Source: Periconia sp. R9002 (taxonomy: Eukaryota; Ascomycota; Dothideomycetes; Pleosporales; Periconiaceae). Taken from it: 64,000 nucleotides of DNA. Numbering within the stretch: position 1 is the stretch's first letter; every line of letters starts with the position of its first letter. Of this stretch, positions 45,608-57,508 are shown in pieces. The notes below the pieces were generated by a model. The model searched no databases. It saw only the letters and a list, made by a program, of their open reading frames with translations, and was not told the DNA's origin. Location: positions 145,429 through 209,428 of the forward strand of contig JAMAHW010000077.1 of the NCBI GenBank assembly GCA_023627715.1, written 5' to 3'. The position numbers were made by a program, and so were the translations under genes.

Positions 45608-46262
45608 GCGTCTCATCATCAACCATGCGTCTTTGTGTAAATAGCTAAGATCTCTTTTCCATTTCATGAAGAAACGAAATATACGGGCTTTCCAGCTTCT
45701 GTTCTGCGTTTAGGCGGGGGTCAGTTCTTGTTTTGATTAACGTGTAACCATGTTTTGCTTTGTTTTGGTGCGGGATTGGGGCCGCTGGGGCGGACGGAGT
45801 TACTTTTTTTCTTCTTCACATGTTCGTAGGTAGAATCTCGGGACCTAGTGAGAACCGAGATTCATAAATGGATGGCTCAACGGCCCTTTTTCTATGTGTG
45901 GGGAAATTTCTTTCCTGCTGAGTAAAGCTTGCTCCATTTTCATGATTCATTGTTGTATATGTATAGGGAGAAATACATATTCATAGACAGACCATGTCGT
46001 TCTTGACATTTACTTTGCAAATAAGTATACTATATCCAGTCTTCACTTTCTCTCTCATTTGTATCTTGTGTCGGTGGTTTGTAGCATTTCGCGATCGCTT
46101 AACTGTTGTTTACAAACTGTATCAATTGATCTTAGACTGTGGATAGAGTCTCTGCACAGTGTTTCCGAGCACGTATCTATACAGCTCAACATCAATGTAA
46201 GAATTTCACAAATACACTCTCCCACAGAACGAAATCATTCCCAACAATCCTAGTCATACGGC
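45608..46262. other. Convergent 3' region
   Basis: Space between the convergent DUF7053 and zinc-finger genes. Nothing else is recognised. Confidence 0.55.
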
Positions 46263-49200
46263 TTAGGTCCCCAAAGGCGGTGACGCACTCCTCACCATAA
46301 TCGCTGGTACTTCCTCGTTATCCTCACCATCATCACCTTCCCCATCTCCCTCCCCATCCTCATCCCTCCTCCGCGGAAGTACAAGCACGTTACGACCCTC
46401 CTCAAGTAAATGTTCTACCCACTCTCCACCCCCTTCCCTCTTTTTCCCCTCCTCATCGGTAGACGTTCCCTGTTGAAGTTCCGGCGGCGCGAAGAACCCA
46501 GCCACAGAAGATATCGTAGGGGCGTTATACCGCTCTTTTAAATCCTCGAATACCGAGAGGGCTTCCTGCGTGCGTTGTTCCTCGGTCATGGCGTCTGCGA
46601 TGGCGGAGGGTGGGTAGAAGAGGGGTTTACTGAGCTTTGTGTCGAAAGTTTTAAGGACGATGATGAGCCAGGTATGTTCGCGTTCCTTAGAGTTGATGTC
46701 GACGGTTTCGATGCCGACGATTTTCCAGCGCACGTCGTGGCGCTGCTGCGCGTCGAGTTTGTGGTTTTCGGAAACGACGAGGGCGTCGATTTTTGCCACG
46801 AGGTCGGGGGTGTAGGATTCTAGTAGCTCTTTGTGGATCTCGGTGCCTGAGCGGGGGCGCCATTTGATGGGGCGTGCATTGGGGAGTAAAGTCGCTGTGG
46901 ACCAGTTGGGAGGTGAGTCTAGCGGAGGGGGCAAACTCCAGTAGGCGAGGTCTGGGCCGGGCGGGGGAGGTGGTGATGAGGTGCGTGACGGTGGGAGTTT
47001 GGTAGCCTGCTCTTTTGAAGTAAGGTATGCTTCGGTCTCCACCCTGATTTCGTCCTGTTCAAGATAGTCTTTCAATAATTCCCAAGCAATTGAAACATGG
47101 GAAGCCAAAAGACGTTTAGATGTAGCAGCGATGGCCTCGCCTTGATGAGACATGTCGTGCGACAATTTATAGAGCTTGGAACCCTTTGGTACCTTCCTAC
47201 TTTTCAAGTCTTCCCGTATCCATCGCCCGCTTTCACTCCGGATGTCTTCATTAAGCAAGAGACACTCTGTTAGAAGTTCCTCAGCTTTGGTAGGGTCGTT
47301 TTCGATTAGGAATTTTGCTAGATCGACTCCGAGTCCCCGATCTTCCGATGAGCGTACGGAGATTGGTGAGGATGCACGAGATTCTGTGCGGGGAAGGATA
47401 GGAGGTAGATCAGAGTGGGCTTCGCGCGCGTCGCGGAATTTGGACGTCGCAAAGTCCCAGGTCGAGGAAAGAGGCTGCGATGGAGTAGGTTCTTGCTCTT
47501 CTTGTGAGAGGTGAGAAGAAGGTTGGTTTTGAAAGGGTTGCTTGGTTTCTTCCAGGGGCTCTTCTTGTGAGTCGAAGCGAACGCCGCCGAATCCGAATGA
47601 GGTTTCGTTGGGGGGATCTTCATGTCCTTCACTAGGTTCCAGATTGTCTATGAGTTCTTCGTTTCTCGTCTGTTCGGAATCTGTTTTTCGTCTTAATTCT
47701 GCTAGTGCTTCATCTTCCTCGACGGTCGTGTGGTTACGCATATTAGGGGCGTGGTTTGTAGTAGTACTCAAAGCGCTAGTATGCATGGCCAGAGCCAGGG
47801 ACAGGGCTTCATCGGATTCTAAAGCATCACCTCGGTGTGCATTAGGATCCTGCAAATGCTCAGCTAGGTCTTCCGATGTATCAAAAGCCAAATTACAGCC
47901 AAGTAACGGACAGTCAATATACACGAAGTCTCTTTGGGCGCTGGTAGTATCTGATATGTGGTCTGCCTTTGCCGGTAGGGAGTGAGTGTGTGCTTCTTCT
48001 TCTTCTTCTTCTTCTGTTTCCGCTGCTCGTAGTTGTTCAGCAGGTTCTTCCTCACTTTCCTCTGGGTTTTCCTCGGCTGAACTATTGTCTATTTCTTCCA
48101 ATTCCTTATTATTGAATTCTGATATCCTTATGTTAATCCGCTCGGGAATCCATTCTTTCTGCAAGTGGTCGGTCCTGTAAAAATGCACGACTAAGTCATC
48201 TGAGCGTGATGTGTGGAATTGACAATCGACTTTAGGGCACGGAAAATGCATGTGGTCTTCATGGTCGTCTCGAAGGCCCTTTTTCAACCACCCTTCATTG
48301 CAGTATTGGCATGTATAAGGTCTTCGCAAACGTAATTGACGGCGACGAAGCAGACGTTTAGCTCTTACTTGTCTTTCGCAGTCGTATGTAAAGTCAAAAA
48401 TTATGTAATCAGCACTGCCAAAAGGAGAACACTGGAATTCTCTCTCGTGGGCATCTCGCTGTTTAATTTCGTAAAAACTTTTAACGCACCATTGGCAGAA
48501 AAAATGTCCCTGGCGCGCGGCGATTGCATAACGTCTGCTAAGAATGTTCAACCAGTCGTCGTATGGGTTTTGTGGTTCCCGTAAATTTAAACCATGAAAG
48601 ATCTCTTCATGATCATCCCGATCTAATGCTTCCTCAAACATATCAAAGCAGAGTTGACAACAATAGTATCCAGAAGCTGGATCGTAATATTGTCCGGGAG
48701 ACGGTAAGTGTGTTTCCAATACATGATAATCCCGGCTCGGACGATCTTTGAAGATCTCTGGGCAGTTGTAGCATAAGTATCTTCCATAAATGTTGCCAGT
48801 AACGCGATGAAGCTGTCTTAAATGTTTTGCCAAACCTTGCGCGGAATTAAAGCCCATTTTGCAGTGTTTTTTGGGGCAATTAAAATGGTGCTCCACTTCT
48901 TGATGAACAACCAAATCATCGTGCGTTTCAAAGTCTTCGGTGCAATACATACAAGAGTGGCTTGATCTATGATGATGTGTCAAACCTGGTAAAGATACAT
49001 AGTTATCCTTACAGCAGTCTGGGTCGGTACACCAGGGATAACGCATCTTATGATGGCCTTCCAGAAGGGTTCTTGTTTGAAATGTGCCACTGCAGTGTTC
49101 GCAAACCAATTGTCGAAAAGGCCACTCAATTCGGTGATGGTCATGGTGTTTTTTTGATTCCTGCGGAGAATCAAATCCTATAGCGCACTGTGGCTTCGGG

Positions 49201-51058
49201 CAGTAAAAGTGATTTTCCTGATAGTGAATGTCTCTCTCTTTCCCCGTGCTGAAAACATCGCGGCAGCCGACACATCTATACGTTCCTGTGTGCTCCGCGG
49301 TGTCTTCAGAAGATAACAAGGACGATGATGAAGCGGTTTCGTTACTGGCCTCCTTTCCAGAATCTTCATCCTCGCCCGATGAACCACGCAAATCTCTACG
49401 TGCCGCATTCGAATCGCCGTCCTCTTCCTGATCATCACCACCAGTGTAATCAACCCTCGGAACTGCAAACAGCGCTAACTGTTCCAGGTGCCGCGATACA
49501 TGCAGTTTCATGTTCCCCGTATGCACGCCGCACAGGTTACAGTCACCACCCATCTCGCGCACCGGACGCAGAAACATCTTTTTCATGGTATTGAAGTTAC
49601 GCAACTCGATTTCCATTTCATGAGCAAGTTTCATATGGTTGATAAAAGCTTCCTCGTCACGGAATGATGGATGTGAATTAGTGTTACAGTGGTACTCGAG
49701 GCGGTGATGCTGTTTCTCGTGCGTGTACCAGGCATCTCGGTCGGCGAAGAAGTGCGACGACAACTCGCACTCTAGGAAGGTGCATACGTAGGGCTGTAAG
49801 TCCGACAGAACGTGTCGTCTAGATGTTGGGACGAGGTCAGTTTCACAAATCATTGCCCTCTGAAAGAAAGGATTGCCCACCTCCACGCTAATTCCGAAGT
49901 AATATTCGGAAGTAACCGACAGTAATTGCACTCAAAGAACTCTGCCCTTCTTTTCTTTTCCGTCTGGGGTATGCTTATGCCTAATTCGTTCGCTCTCGTC
50001 TTTGGCAGCGGTCGCGGTGGGATGTGAAGGCGGACTTTACGCGTGGTTTCACTTGCCGCTACTGAGGTGGCAGGCCTTGATTCTGGGACAGAGTATAAAG
50101 CGTCTGTAACACGATCGTCCTCTGCGGTCGTGGTGGCCTTTGTGAGATCAGTGATTCTCGTCTTCTGACTTTCGGCGCGGATCGTGGGCTCGCTAGCCGA
50201 CTCTTCTGTGGCTGATTTTGTAGCGCTTTGCACAGCAACGACTATCTTCGTCGTCGTTGCTCGAGCTATAGGAGCTGATATGCCTGTCTTTTGTAATTTA
50301 TCTTGGTGACCCTTCCGATAAGCCAGAAGTTGGCGGCGACGTGTGATCAGTTTGCCTAAGCGAGTCGTTATCGCTTCATCGACATTGGGGAATTTGTCTC
50401 TAACATAAAGGACATCATAGGGTTCATAGTAAATAAGTTCGTGTGCCGATTGCTCGCGGAGGCGGCTGATGGGAGCGGGACGCCGTAGAGGGAGCTGGTA
50501 GAAACAGTCGATTGTGTGACGGATGCCGCGGATGGGAATACTTTGACGGCTTTCTGGTTCCTCTTCATGATCTACCGTACTTGGAGCTTGATCACGAGAC
50601 CTCTGGAGTGAAAGGTTTGAATCCGTATCTGAAATATCCCAGGAGGAACTGTTGTCGTCGCCTGTTGCTACAGCTTCTCCGTCCCCATACTCCGTGTCGA
50701 ACAATTGAGATTCTGATCCGCTCTCTGATTCAGTGTCGCCCTGATTGTTTTGCGAAGAGCCTAGCTGAGTCTCAATGCTTTTGTCGAGATATCTCTCTAG
50801 TACGGCTAGCAAGTCGACGACGCGATCACGATAGAAGGGAGCTTCCCTTAATCGATAATCAAGAGAGACTGTGGAATTTGATCCGGACTGATGCGCTCCG
50901 ACATTCTCAGCCCATAATATGTATCGATCTCGTTCCTCATCAACGTCATATTTCGCCGCTGGTACTGATCGGGTTGTCGTTGTTATGACGGCGGGAAGTA
51001 GCTCCGATAGCTGATGGAACTTATGCGCACAGCGCTCGTGGCGTTCAGCTATAGACAT
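46263..51058 (-). CDS. Large C2H2 zinc-finger protein with N-terminal fungal domain
   Basis: Two exons on the minus strand, 51058-49881 and 49818-46263, give 1577 residues; the 62-nt intron joins in frame and restores ELAWRRHVLSDLQPYVCTF, a block found in fungal zinc-finger/ankyrin families. Residues 1-390 hold an N-terminal region common before such fingers (HERCAHKFHQLSELL), an acidic Ser-rich patch and basic tails. Residues ~393-1050 hold around a dozen C2H2-type fingers, many paired as Cys-x2-Cys and Cys-x4-Cys forms (FNCPKKHCKMGFNSAQGLAKH). A Glu run from a ctt repeat lies near 47996-48018. Residues ~1215-1340 repeat a helical module (AKFLIENDPTKAEELL), also seen in the gene at 33008. 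A charged C-terminus follows. It may be a nucleic-acid-binding or scaffold protein; the role is unknown. Confidence 0.75.
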
Positions 51059-51316
51059 TGTGGAATCATTATGGTTGACTTAAAGATAGTAAGCCTAGAG
51101 TATAACACATTCAAAGCAGCAAACTGGATAGGGAAATTGACGCTTTGCCTCCTGCCCCGCACTCGGCTGGGGCTGAAATACGAGACCGTGCTCGTGCTTG
51201 TCTCACCCCTGTTACTCCCCGCATCAGGCTGAGAATCACCTTTACAGTCGCATTAGAACAATGATCATCTAATTCTATGAGCCTGAAGCCGGTCTACGAA
51301 GAAGACTACCTGGAAT
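51059..51316. promoter_or_regulatory. Compact bidirectional promoter
   Basis: Only 258 bp separate the ATGs of the divergent zinc-finger and DUF7580 genes, so they must share promoter sequence and may be co-regulated. No specific factor site can be asserted. Confidence 0.5.
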
Positions 51317-53081
51317 ATGTCGGGCTTCGAGATTGCCGGTGTCGTACTGGGTGCCATTCCTATACTTGTCGAAGCACTGAAGAGTTATGCCGATGGGGTC
51401 CGTCACCGCCTCCAACATTATTCTTTGCAACAAAGGCTAACAGTATATCAAGGTCGCCACTATCAAAACGGCATTCACCTATGAAGAAACGTACCTTGAG
51501 ATCCATTCATCCCTGGTCGTCAGCTTAACCGTATTCCAACACTCCTGTGAGGAGCTTTTGCGTGGCCTCGTGCTTCCCCCCTCACAGTTTGTGGATCTTG
51601 TTGATAAGCATATCGGGTGGGACGACCCTGACCTAACACAAAAATTGAAAGCGCGCCTTGGGGAACGAGACTTTGACGTGTATATGAAGTTCGCTGGGAG
51701 GCTAAGGAAACGGATAGTCTTGCTTGGAGAGAAATTACAACTGCGAAAAGACTTAACAGTAGGTCACATACCTCTGCCAACAACAAATCCCAGATATTCC
51801 TGACGATCAATACAGCCCGTCTTTGTGATAGATGGCAAGGTGGACCACAAAAAGTGCAAACAGTTTTTCAAAAGTCCGATGACACGAATGAGAGGTGCTT
51901 TCGAATCGACAAAACTTAAGAAGGTTGTTGAAGACATAGCGAATGATGTCAGAAGGCTTCGCGAGTTATCAAAAGATGCGCCCAAGCTAGAAGAAGAGCG
52001 GCAAGAGCGTGCAACCGCATCTGTCTCCGCATATTGGCTCTCAATGAGAAATCATGCCTCGCTGCTCTTCACCGCTCTTCAAACTATGTGGCCTCGCGCC
52101 TGCCAAATGCACGAACACCTAGTCAATCTACGCGTGACGCGGCCAGAGTGTCGATTAGTATACGAAGATCTTGCTGTCACCCAACTCTGCTTTCACCTCG
52201 AGGCCGGAGGTAAAGTAGAGATTCAGCGCCAAGTCACGTTTGCACCAACTTCACCTGCACATATTCCTACTTCCGGAACCAAGAAGATCAGATTTGCAAC
52301 AGTCCCGCAGAATTCGCCTAAGCCGATTCGAGATAAAATATGCAAGCAAGAACAGATAAAAGACCTCTGCACATCGCTCCACAAGCATTGCCAAGCAGAA
52401 TGTCTTGGTTACCTTCATATCGATGCCACAAGTAACCATTACCATCTTCATGGTGTCCAAACCTGGCCGCAATCCACAGATCTAATAACCCTCCGGCAGC
52501 TATTACTCAATCGTAAGAAAACTCAATCAACAATTTCCACTCGCGAACGATGTAACTTTTCCATCCAACTCGCATCCGCTGTGATGCAGCTGTTCGATAC
52601 CTCATGGTTGAACCCTTCCTGGACTCTTGACGACGTGTACGTCAACGACACTGAAGACGCAAATGGCCAAATTTACATACCATCCTTGTTCAATAATCAA
52701 AGTCTTAATTCCTCGTGCTCACCTGCACGTGCATCTCTCACTACCCCGACATTCGTGAAGAATCAAATCGTCTTCGCACTTGGCATTGCCCTTATCGAGC
52801 TCACTCACTCTGGCAAAGAGCTCTCTCACTTTGCCACACCCGCGGACCTCGATAAAGACGGTAATCCACATATGTTGACGCGCTGGAGCATTGTTGATCG
52901 CTTGACCGAGCAAGTTCAAAGGACCGAATCTTTGAGATTTGCGCGCGCAGTTGCGAAGTGTGTATATCCGGCTTCGGACACGTATGAGTTTGCACTGGAA
53001 AATGAAGGGTATAGGATGAAATTCTATGAAGATGTATTGAAACCCCTAGAGCGAGATTGGGAAGTTTTGTTTGGGTCTTAG
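51317..53081 (+). CDS. DUF7580 domain protein
   Basis: Three exons, 51317-51397, 51453-51758 and 51816-53081, give 550 residues; introns of 55 and 57 nt keep phase 0. The N-terminus MSGFEIAGVVLGAIPILVEA is the classic start of fungal Helo-related/DUF7580 proteins, followed by VATIKTAF, FQHSCEELLRGLV and a long helical segment. The C-terminal half is a degenerate kinase-like fold: FSIQLASAVMQLFDTSWLNP, then DDVYV, and FALGIALIELTHSGKELSHF, typical of DUF7580, without kinase catalytic motifs. Related proteins are thought to be linked to prion-type cell-death signalling, but this is indirect. It is divergent from the zinc-finger gene with a 258 bp shared promoter. Confidence 0.8.
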
Positions 53082-53775
53082 AAAAGATCAACTTTGTCTC
53101 ACCCATAATGAAAACATGCATTGTTTGTTAGGTAACAGTCGACCTGGAGGAAGTGACATCCCCGCCACGTAGCTACCTGATGATATACTTAATGTTTCCA
53201 GGATTCAGCCTAATCTATCCGCACTTTGTGACGCGTGTGACTATTCTTCTTCAAAGAATCATCCCTTATAACAGGTTATTTGCTTATGGCTTGATTGTAA
53301 CAAGTATGGACCCAAATACCGAGCCCCACTAATAAGTGACTCCAAACGCACGTTACGTTGGCTATCAACTTAGAATTCATGCTTCCTGTTACCATGTACC
53401 CTCTAACGCATCACTTTCGTCGTAGGAGTAGAGCAAACCTTGGTAAGCATGATCTATACACATGACTGAGTGGATCTGAGCCAGCAATGCCACGGCAAAT
53501 ACGATGACCTTTTCACTGAACAATCAAAATAGTAAGAGAAATCACTGTCAGCTGAGTTGTAGCAAACGTAGATAGTGCAGGTAACTTAAAAGCGGAATGA
53601 GTCTATCTTTGAATGCTACAACATCACCCACAAGATTCTACCTACCTGCAACTCTACAGCAAAGTCTCACCCAAGAATCTGCTACAAAGACTCATTTAAA
53701 CTGTACCTACCATTCAAGGTCCGCTTTTACGTTCTTCTATCCTCAATTATCCACTGCTAACACAAAGAACTATAG
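53082..53775. other. Intergenic, nothing recognised
   Basis: Spacer downstream of the DUF7580 gene. No motif, repeat or RNA gene is seen. Confidence 0.5.
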
Positions 53776-54012
53776 ATGTCGACTAGCCACCAAAACACGA
53801 CGACGGGTGGAAGTGACCGCGACACGGTACCACCGGTACGTTCACTACGAACGTACATTTTGACCCAAGCTTACAACTATTTGCAGAAGAACACCAGCTC
53901 CAAAGATACGCGTGGCTCGGACGATGGCAAGAAAGATACCGGTGGTTCCGCTTCTACACCTGCAGCGAACACTAGCTCTAAGGATGCGCGCGCAAAAACC
54001 GAGGAGGTTTGA
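53776..54012 (+). CDS. Small Ser/Thr/Asp-rich hypothetical protein
   Basis: A 78-residue open frame from an ATG preceded by AT-rich leader. The N-terminal half has RSLRTYILTQAYNYLQKN, a possible amphipathic helix. The C-terminal half is hydrophilic with a repeated NTSSKD motif (two copies, with KDTRGSDDG-type spacers). No signal peptide or known domain is seen. The repeat and biased composition suggest real coding, but it is short and may be spurious. Confidence 0.4.
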   Translation: MSTSHQNTTTGGSDRDTVPPVRSLRTYILTQAYNYLQKNTSSKDTRGSDDGKKDTGGSASTPAANTSSKDARAKTEEV

Positions 54013-54638
54013 GTCGCAAGGGTCAGAGGCGTGAGGTTAGGGAGATAAATTGCTTTTAAGTGAATGTAAACGAGTGATTGATTTGTAGAATACGCTTGTT
54101 CCGTTGCAATGTTGTGATACCTGTGGCGTCCTGTTTCATCTCAGATTTCTATCACGTTGCAATGGCTCTTTGCTCGATAAAATTTAAACCTCCTCGCATG
54201 GTATCTCTCCGCTGCACCTATTAGCCTTTTGATTGTGACCCACTAGACTTGACGCAACTGATTATTCAACTACGATCCCGCGTGAAAGGCTGCCGCAATA
54301 GGAATCAACAGAAAGTTGGGATATTAGGTTATTGAATGATGTTATTAATTACACAAATTTATGACCTGCTCAATTGTATGTATGAACTGTAACATTGAAT
54401 CATCGCAGAGTATTGTTACCCCCAATGATTCGTATATAGTGGCCGCTGATATCGGTGTAGACCACGCTCCGTTATGCCTCCGACAATATGCCATATTGAA
54501 GGCTCCCAAAACATAGTAAAATAATCATCAACTCATACATGTAACTAAATAACAACTTCCGTGAAATGCTGGATGCAAATTGATTTCGACCAGCACAAGA
54601 GGGTTCGGAGATAGCATCAACTGCCGATCTTATCTCAT
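54013..54638. other. Convergent 3' region
   Basis: Spacer between the small open frame and the 3' end of the first DUF6594 gene. Nothing is recognised. Confidence 0.5.
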
Positions 54639-55640
54639 TCACATTTTCTCTATGGCCTGGCTCACAAAGACGACTTGCATGGCGGTGAACCTGACGTATA
54701 TTAGCGCAAGAAGAAGACACAAAGCCTGAGGTGAATCTTACCCAGCAACAACCGCGAAGACCTCAGCCCTCGTCGCATTTGTAAAGACCTGCGTGAACAC
54801 AGCAGCTAGCAAATTGAAGCCCGCAATGGCAGCAATCCTCAATTCCACAGTTCTAATCTTATACAGCCCATAGATGCATGCAATCGGAACGATGCTAGCT
54901 ATGGCACCATTGATCCAAAACGTAACCTTCCTTATAGTTGCGTCCGCATAGATGGGTTGACCCTTTTCGTACCCTCGTTTGAACCGCGTGAATAGCCAGT
55001 CAAGCGGCCCGACAGCGTATTTGGCGACGGCATTTGAGAACCTGTCGCCTTTTTCACGTGGGCAGAGGGCGATGAGGTCAGGGGACTCGTGGCCTGGGAG
55101 TCCTTGCACACCCCAGACCCAACGGTCGTAGGCGATGAAGGGATTATTCATCTTCTTGCCCGTGAAAATGAACCTCATGATGTCATTTGCATCGTACTCG
55201 TCGGGCTTGGGAATCTTCTGGAGGAAATGTTGCTGCAGGAGAGCTTCGTCTATTGTTTTTGTTAGCCACTTGTCTGAGCTGCAAACAGTTTCAATGGAGG
55301 GGTAAGGCGTACTGTATTCTTTCAACTTCTCCCTGATCTGGAGGAATAACTTCCACTGCGGAGAATCACTCGAGTATAGTCGCTTGCAGTCTTTGGCGTA
55401 CAGTTGACTCTTCTCATCGCCCACACTGTCGCGGTACTCGATCTTCTTCAGTTCGTTCTCGAGATTAACCAGTTCACTCTGAAGATAGAGGAGGTTGCGA
55501 GAATTCAACGCCCCGAATCGGCGGAATATGCCCAAAGTGGGTCTGTCCTGCATCTCGGTTGAGAGCATCGGATACCCTGGGACAGTTCGGTCCAGAACGC
55601 TCCAGTCGGGGAGATCGGTGTCGGGAGTGGATTGAATCAT
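54639..55640 (-). CDS. DUF6594 membrane protein (copy 1)
   Basis: Three exons on the minus strand, 55640-55313, 55249-54742 and 54690-54639, give 295 residues. The 63-nt first intron (GTACGC donor, GGCTAAC branch, ATAG acceptor) contains no stop and a multiple of three, so it would be missed by frame reading; the paralogue at 62004 shows it by having a 53-nt intron at the identical site. The family pattern is clear: PGYPMLSTEMQDRP, IFRRFGALNSRNLLYLQSEL, LENELKKIEYRD, then three C-terminal membrane segments (INGAIASIVPIACIYGLY, AAIAGFNLLAAVFTQVF, AVVAGFTAMQVVF). DUF6594 proteins are abundant in ascomycetes and uncharacterised. The last short exon has a GTAAGA donor, absent from the paralogue. 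Confidence 0.8.
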
Positions 55641-56190
55641 TTTCAGAAAGTGGTGCAAACAAATCGTGAGTGTGAGGTCGAGTGTTGGATTTGGATAGCA
55701 GCATTTAATGATCCAGCAACGAAATATATATGGCTTTTGAAGAGATTCATGAACCTTTCGATTTTTGTGCGTCGTTACACGCATCGTGGCTGTGTGCCGG
55801 TAGTGATCAATATTGTGATACTGCAATATAGAACCCCCACGGTCAATGTGGGTACCTAGCCGGTGCCATACAGTTGGTAACATTCCTATCCACACGTTGG
55901 GCGATCTTGAAGTGTGTCCCCACAGCAAACATTCACTGTACTACCACCGATCACATCGCAGCCCAGTAAGCGCCGGAGCTCAGCCTCGACTGACTCCTCG
56001 TGACACTCCACTCACAGAAAGATGCTGCATCCCAATACATATGAGAATATCACGATGGATTATTTGTACGTATGTGAGCCATCAAAGCATGATGAGTCAA
56101 GTGCATGTATACTAGCTCGTACAACAAATCTCAAGTGCTGTCCTGACAATAATAGCTGTAGGGAGCTTTTATTCGCTGTCTTCATATCTT
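55641..56190. other. Intergenic, nothing recognised
   Basis: Promoter of the first DUF6594 gene and 3' flank of the amidohydrolase gene. The frame upstream of the DUF6594 ATG is open to 55928 but has no protein character. Confidence 0.5.
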
Positions 56191-57508
56191 TCATGCTTCA
56201 ACGGCGCTAGCATACGTGCTGCAAATATTCCCTTCCCGCCATACTCCCCGTATATTCAACGTGGCATCAATATCCTCCAACGGGTTGCCCTCAACCAACA
56301 ACAAATCCGCGTTCAGACCCTCCGCCAGCTTCCCGCGATCTGTGAATTGGAAGCGCTCAGCGACTTTGCTGGTGGCAGAGCGAAGCGCTTCTTCAGGCGA
56401 CATACCAATTTCATTGACGAACAAAGACAACTCGTGATGCATGGTAAGGCCAAATGCAGTACCAAGGGCTGGACCAGCACTATCGCTTCCACTGCTTACA
56501 ATCAATCACACGTCCATATTCCCAACCTTTGGGGGTACAAGAAACTCACCATAGGATGTCGATACCGGCTTTTCTCAACATACGCACACTATCATATGCG
56601 TACTGCACTTTCGCGTGCGTCTTGGCAAATTGCATGCAGCTGCAAACGTGCTCGACGTCGTCTTTGCTCAAAAGATGCTGTACACGAGGATCATGGGCGA
56701 ACTTAGTTTGAAGCTCGACTCCTTCACTGGTCAAGCTGCCAATCGTTGCGAGCGTAGGGTTCACCCACGCGTTGTTGCGCTTATAGGCATCGACAAGCTC
56801 CTGTGTCGGGGGCTGGTCGCACATAGTGTGAGTCAAGCCGTTCACGCCGGCTTCCAACACCTCAAGCGTGTCGGTCAACGACAATGCGTGCGCAACGTTC
56901 AGGAGCCCTCGCTTTCGAGATTCCTCGATTACGTGTTTTTGGAGTTGTGTAGTGGGCTTCGTCAGTGGCATACCCATACTTGTTCCAGACTCGTGCATCA
57001 ATTTGATGTAATCGGGCTGCATCTCGCGTTGGACCCAATCCAGATACTCGATCACACTCTCGTGAGTAGTGAGTTTCGGCCACTTTGCAATCTCAGCCAG
57101 TGTTTCAGGGCTTTTGTCGAAGGCAGTGATGACTGGAATGGGCCACCCGTTTTCGATAGTCGCGGCCTGACCAGACGTCTTGTAAGATGCCGTGTCCGGC
57201 TCTTGTGTCTGTTTCTTTCTCTCCGAGACGAACGTCAATTCGCTGTGCATCTCACAGAGCGTTGTCACTCCAAACCTCAGCGCCTGGGGAAGGGCATGCG
57301 CTGAGCCAGCTCCAATGTGTACGTGGCAATCAATTAGGCCTGGGAGGAGGGTGCAGCCAGGTTTCGAATAAACCTTCTCGGAACCTGTGGGGGTATTGGA
57401 ACTGGGGCCTACGGATTGGATCTTTCCATTGACGACTTGGACGAAGCCATCTTGAATAACTTCCTCGCCAGTGAAGACGCGGACATCGCGGATGATGAAC
57501 GATGCCAT
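56191..57508 (-). CDS. Amidohydrolase (imidazolonepropionase-like)
   Basis: Two exons on the minus strand, 57508-56550 and 56491-56191, give 419 residues; the 58-nt intron has GTGAGT and CAG ends. The metal site is intact: DCHVHIG with His62 and His64, the substrate-metal Lys in MQPDYIKLMHESG, His in LLNVAHALS, His in GLTHTMCDQ, and the final Asp in DILCGSDSAGP, whose DILC-GSDS is formed across the intron. SVIIRDVRVF-type N-terminal and DLLLVEGNPLEDI C-terminal strands form the usual composite beta domain. Such enzymes hydrolyse cyclic amides or dipeptides; the substrate is unknown. No signal peptide is seen. It lies between two DUF6594 genes and next to the UstYa-like gene, all on the same strand. 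Confidence 0.9.

Noticed and set aside
50512..50988. Plus-strand 158-codon frame
   Set aside because: Shadow of the zinc-finger gene's first exon, without recognisable motifs.
53776..54012. RiPP precursor for the UstYa-like enzyme
   Set aside because: The NTSSKD repeat is only two copies, there is no signal peptide and no Kex2-type KR spacing between cores.
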